Shown piece after piece: positions 60,481-64,000 of a DNA stretch of 64,000 nt; the stretch's first letter is position 1, and every line of letters begins with the position of its first letter. Source of the DNA: Rhinopomastus cyanomelas (taxonomy: Eukaryota > Chordata > Aves > Bucerotiformes > Rhinopomastidae). Made by a program: the position numbers and the translations under genes. The notes beneath the pieces were generated by a model. That model had not been told where the DNA came from. It did not search any database and saw only the letters and a list, made by a program, of their open reading frames with translations. The stretch is from NCBI GenBank assembly GCA_013400115.1, contig VXBP01003486.1:434001-498000 (forward strand), given 5' to 3'.

Positions 60481-60722
60481 CATAGACTCACTGAATCATT
60501 CAGGTTGGAAAAGCTCCCTGGGATCATCGAGTCCAACCATCAACCCTACTCTACAAGGTCACCCCTAAACCAGATCCCCCAACACTGCATCTAAGCGACT
60601 TTTGAACACATCCTGGGATGGGGACCCAACCACCACCCTGGGCAGCCCATTCCAGTGCCTGACCACTCTCTCTGGGAAGAATATTTTCCTGATAATAGTC
60701 TAAACTTATCCTGTTGAAGCTT
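60481..60722 (-). mobile_element. CR1 3' end, minus strand
   Basis: catagactcactgaatcatt, caggttggaaaagctccctg, tcacccctaaaccagatccc, gggcagcccattccagtgcc. Antisense sister of the copy at 55017. Confidence 0.94.
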
Positions 60723-60984
60723 CATGTCAGCTCCAGTCTATTTGCTGCTGCAGGTCCAGCTCATCTCTGCTTCGGCTCATCAGCGCCTGTTCAAACACTG
60801 CCGGCTTCCGACCGCGCTTGAGCTCAGCCGCTGTCAGGCTCGAGTGCAAGCTGCCATAATCGCGTGGTGCCTGCTTAGGGACTAGTGGGTGAATGACTCT
60901 TCTGGCTGCTGGGGCCTCAAAGGGAGCTGGACGCAGAGAGCACTTTGAGAAGCACCTTTCCCTCTAGAGCCTACTGCAAACGGG

Positions 60985-61810
60985 GAGTTCAACACCTCCA
61001 GGGATGGTGACTCCACCACCTCCCTGGGAAGGCCCTTCCAGTGCCCGACCACTCTTGCTGTAAAGAATTTCTTCCTCATAGCCAACTCAAACCTCCCCTG
61101 CCCCAACTTCAGACCATTGCCTCTGGTTTTGTCACTAGTTACTGAGGAGAAAAGGCCAACACCCACCTCTCTACAAACTCCTTTAAGGTAGTTGTAGAAG
61201 GCAATGAGGTCCCCCCTCAGCGTCCTCTTCTCCAAAATAACCCTGCCCAGCTCCCTCAGCCCCTCCTCATACGCCTTGTTCTCTAAACCCCTCAGGAGCT
61301 TGGTAGCTCTGCTCTGGACACGTTCCCATGTACCTTTGTTATAGTGAGGGGCCCAAAACTGAACCCAGTAGTTGAGGTGAGACCTCACAAGAGCTGAATA
61401 CAAGGGCACCATAACTTCCCTTCTCCTGCTGACCACACTATTCCTGATACAAGCCAGCATCCTGTTGGCCTTCTTGGCCACCTGGGCACACTGCTGGCTC
61501 ATATTAAGCCGGTGTCTAGCAGCACCCCCAGGTCCTTTTCTGCTGGGCAGCTTTTGAGCCCCTCATCCCCAAGCCTGTAGCCCTGTTAGGGGTTGGCAGA
61601 GATCTCTGGAGACCTCTGCTGGTCTCACTTGTTTTGAGCCAGCCCAGGATACAGCTGGCCCAGCCCAGGATACAGCTGGCCTTCCAGTGCTGCCCTCACA
61701 CTCATCCCGAGTTTCTTGTCTGCCAACAAACTCCCCCATCTCCGTCTCCTCAGGGCTGATCTCAACCCATTCACCACCCAGCCAAGTATCTGTGCTTGGG
61801 ATTCCTAGAT
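60985..61810 (-). mobile_element. Longest CR1 LINE copy, ORF2 C-terminal region
   Basis: The minus strand from 61502 reads an unbroken ORF2 C-terminus: MSQQCAQVAKKANRMLACIR, VPLYSALVRSHLNYWVQFWA, RTLRGDLIAFYNYLKG, WKGLPREVVESPSLEV. It ends abruptly at about 60985, where the frame runs on into unrelated sequence to 60882, so the 3' UTR and tail are missing. To the right, 61503-61810 is a scrambled CR1 remnant (gcacccccaggtccttttct, aagtatctgtgcttgggatt) with deletions and the tandem duplication at 61640. Confidence 0.95.
61640..61681. repeat. 21-bp perfect tandem duplication
   Basis: Two adjacent identical 21-mers (cagcccaggatacagctggc plus c) inside the CR1 remnant. The sequence resembles a CR1 ORF2 antisense word, so this is a local slippage-type duplication. 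Confidence 0.95.
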
Positions 61811-62865
61811 CTGCTTTGTGATGTCTGACCGTCCCCTACTCACCGGGCTAGAGAAGCAAGGGGGCTTGTACCTGTGTGCCCCGAGGCACATGGCCCAGCT
61901 CTGTGTTTGTGAGGGTATTTAGGAGCACCCAACATCTGGTGACCCCACAGGGTGTGGGTGTCCTAGCAGCTCTTACATGGAGACAGATGTACTCGGGTTT
62001 GACTTACTGAGGTACTTTGCTCATGGCCGTGGGGCCCTCAGAAATCCCCAACAAGGGTTATTCAGGTACCTGACAGTCTCTTCCTACTCTTGACCTTAAC
62101 CCTCCAGCACGGTTGGAAGCAAGGCGAGGAGGAGAATGGAGGATGTCCTGGCATCCCCACCTAGGCGCACGGCTCTTTCACCAGCCAGGCACTACCAGCA
62201 AGTCCCAGGTAACAGCAGCAGTGCTGAGCTGCACTGGAAGCAGCATCACCTGCCTGGACAAGTCACCTCATGCTGACCTTAAAGAGGTGGTTTTCCACAG
62301 ACCCCTTCTGCAGAGCCTCAAAGCCTGTGACACGAAGTTCTGCGCCGGGTTCTCTCGTGTGGAACCACTTGATGGCACACTCACACCGGGACGCCGCAGG
62401 CTGCGGGCAGGACACACCAGCCTCTGACCAAAGCTGTGCCGGTTCTGCGTCACTCAAGCACCGGTCCAGCCGATTGAGGGAAGTCCTGCTCCTACTGAGT
62501 GGGAATAAACAGGGCACAGGAAACCAGGACCCCAGAAGGACACGTGTCTTGCAGTCCCAATCCCAGCCATGGCTGGGAGAATTCGCCACCTTTTCATTCT
62601 TTCAGTGAATTTGGTAGGAAATCTGCCTTTTCCTTACTGACCCTTTTCTTCCAAGGGTGGAGAATTGTGCTGGCCCCGTGTTTTCTTTGTTGCCAGAGGT
62701 TTGTAGCAGGTTTGTTCTTTGCTTGTGCTGCTAAGTGGGAATGAATTGTTGTCCTCCAAGGAAGGAAATTCTGATCCAGCTTCCTACTAAACCCCTCAGT
62801 GAGCTGCGTGAGGTTGGTAAATGAGTACGAGGGGTTTGCCTGTCTGTCAGTCATCTCTAGGCAAT
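61811..62865. other. Non-coding or unrecognised DNA
   Basis: G+C-richer sequence without a CR1. Contains the exon-like segment at 62108. Confidence 0.4.
62108..62208 (+). other. Exon-like segment with acceptor and donor
   Basis: ccctccag|cacgg to gtcccag|gtaaca, 101 nt, open in one frame (ARLEARRGGEWRMSWHPH and onward). It could be an internal exon of an unrecognised transcript; splice sites of this quality are common by chance. Confidence 0.15.
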
Positions 62866-63070
62866 GGAATCACTGAATGGATTTGGCTGGAAAGGACCCT
62901 TAAGGTCATCTAGTCCAGTCCCCTGCGCTGACCAGGGACATCTTTAACTAAGTCAGGTTGCCCCGAGCCCCTTCCAACCTCACCTTGGATTTCTCCAGGG
63001 ATGGGGACGCCGACACCTCTCTCGCAGGACAACCTGTGACAGTGTTTCACCACCCTCAAAGAAGTTCTCT
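62866..63070 (-). mobile_element. CR1 3' end, minus strand
   Basis: ggaatcactgaatggatttg, gctggaaaggacccttaagg, tcatctagtccagtcccctg, then aaccccttcc-type 3' UTR to the Lys-Phe-Phe region. Moderately diverged. Confidence 0.92.
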
Positions 63071-63642
63071 GGGCACAGATTTCTGTGTCCAGGTTGCTCA
63101 GTGCATAGAAGACCTACCTGCAGCTTGGTAGAGCAGGCAGACACATGGCCAAGACCTAACAAAACTGAGCCTGTGTCTGCTATCCAAAGCCTGTCCCCTG
63201 GGCTGGGCCTGTGCAGTTCTCCCCAGAAGCTCTTCGCAGGGCTTGGGACTAGCCTGGAGTCTCTCTTCCCCCTTTCACCATCATCTCTCGTGCCAGTCCC
63301 CCAGTGCTTGTGGGGGAATCTGAGCAGCAGTTAACCCCAGCAGCCTGTGACAGGCCCTTTATCAGTGTAACAGAGCATCTCTGGCCTCGTGGAAGGCAGA
63401 AGCTGTCTCTCAAGGAGCAGCCAAGACTTGCTGCAGGCTGCCAGGCAGAGTCAGAGGCAGACAGAACTTGGCAGCTTCACCCTGATAAGCCCATGAGTGT
63501 GAAAGACAAGCCACATGCCATGTCCATTGCAGAGATCACCCTGAGCCCGTGAGAAGTGGGAACAAGTGGAAGGAGTCAGGCACGTGGGACATTACTCAGA
63601 CCAGAAGCTTTGGGTGGTTCCAGGTGTGCCTGCTCTCTACAG

Positions 63643-63739
63643 GAATCCAAGGGGTTCTTGAAGTTGTCCTTCAAGATCAGGAGAAGATCAGCTATGCCAA
63701 AGCACAGCACAACAGGAGGCTTCCCCTCAAGCAGAAAAG
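63643..63739 (+). other. Exon-like segment with acceptor and donor
   Basis: ctgctctctacag|gaatcc to agaaaag|gtgaca, 97 nt. It is purine-rich and open in two frames (one gives KGFLKLSFKIRRRSAMPK). Unrecognised; chance is possible. Confidence 0.15.
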
Positions 63740-63980
63740 GTGACAAATTCTCTCACAGCAGGAGGACAGTTTTGGTGCCACCCAAAACTGCTCCAGTGCT
63801 TTTCCATTGGCAGTCAGGGCCACCCTCCTGGCTCAGTCACCAGCAGTGCACTAACTACATCCTCCTTGTCCTCCCCGATACCGGCAGCTTCACCTGCAGG
63901 TACAACCTCTCCCTTTGTGCTGGAGGAGCTCCTGTTGGTGGAGCTGACAATCCCAGCTGTCCTTACACTGGGAGATCAGA

Positions 63981-63986
63981 AATAAA
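63981..63986 (+). terminator. Polyadenylation signal AATAAA at the right edge
   Basis: gatcagaaataaagctcctg followed by ttctct. The agaaataaagctcctgttct word is typical of avian mRNA 3' ends. The window ends 14 nt later, so the downstream element cannot be seen. Confidence 0.35.
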
Positions 63987-64000
63987 GCTCCTGTTCTCTA

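Larger units (their letters stand above)
63071..64000. other. Unrecognised DNA to the window end
   Basis: No CR1 recognised. Several overlapping plus frames (63101-63985) have Ser/Pro/Leu-rich, non-family composition. Carries the exon-like segment at 63643 and the polyadenylation signal at 63981. Confidence 0.35.

Noticed and set aside
60882..61502. 206-codon minus-strand frame as a host gene
   Set aside because: The sequence is plainly the C-terminal part of CR1 ORF2; the last 30 or so codons are read-through into unrelated DNA.
55600..64000. AP1AR, the expected neighbour of FAM241A
   Set aside because: I looked for its N-terminal exon and its coiled-coil peptides in the frames and found nothing similar; it probably lies beyond the right edge.
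1..64000. tRNA, rRNA, CRISPR, IS element or prophage content
   Set aside because: No tRNA-like cloverleaf words, ribosomal sequence, regularly spaced repeats or bacterial gene organisation were seen; CR1 fragments explain all the dispersed repeats noticed.

Overview
This is vertebrate nuclear DNA, almost certainly from a bird. It carries about 40 fragments of CR1 LINEs, the dominant retrotransposon of birds and other sauropsids, recognisable by the 3' end (gattggactggatgatctt, then a ccaatccctaatgattctgtg-type tail). By a rough hand sum they cover about 12 kb, close to a fifth of the window. That is well above the usual avian repeat load and resembles CR1-expanded lineages such as woodpeckers and allies, possibly hornbills or hoopoes. 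The order-level guess is inference; the bird call is firm. Nothing bacterial, plasmid, phage or CRISPR-like is present.

The only protein-coding gene I can name is FAM241A (the C4orf32 orthologue), on the plus strand. Exon 1 (41998-42114) lies in a strong CpG island and encodes a variable, proline-rich N-terminus. After a 9.3-kb GT-AG intron, exon 2 (51456-51701) encodes the highly conserved DUF4605/FAM241 membrane domain. The joined product is 120 aa. The 3' UTR probably runs to an AATAAA at 55554 or to an earlier one at 54907.

Region by region: 1-40.8 kb is a gene desert of single-copy non-coding DNA interrupted by CR1 pieces in both orientations. In amniotes FAM241A borders the large desert on the PITX2 side, so distal regulatory elements are plausible here; a homeodomain-site-rich, repeat-free block near 3.24-3.42 kb is the best-looking candidate. 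A minus-strand remnant with the spacing of the second half of a RING finger lies at 40.4 kb. 40.8-41.5 kb is a long CR1 copy abutting the FAM241A CpG island. 41.6-55.6 kb is FAM241A with CR1 copies in its intron and 3' region. 55.6-64 kb is CR1-rich, with a small second CpG cluster (about 60.0-60.3 kb), several exon-like segments and a polyadenylation signal at the extreme right end, which together may mark an unrecognised plus-strand transcript. AP1AR, expected next to FAM241A in vertebrate gene order, is not recognisable in the window.

The most interesting signals are the RING-like remnant, the two CR1 tail classes and a possible double-3'-end CR1 type, the internally deleted CR1 copies, a 15-bp perfect inverted repeat made from CR1 tail sequence at 31.63 kb, a G-quadruplex-capable tract next to the FAM241A exon 1 donor, tandem in-frame acceptors at exon 2, and the possible CpG-island transcript at 60-64 kb.
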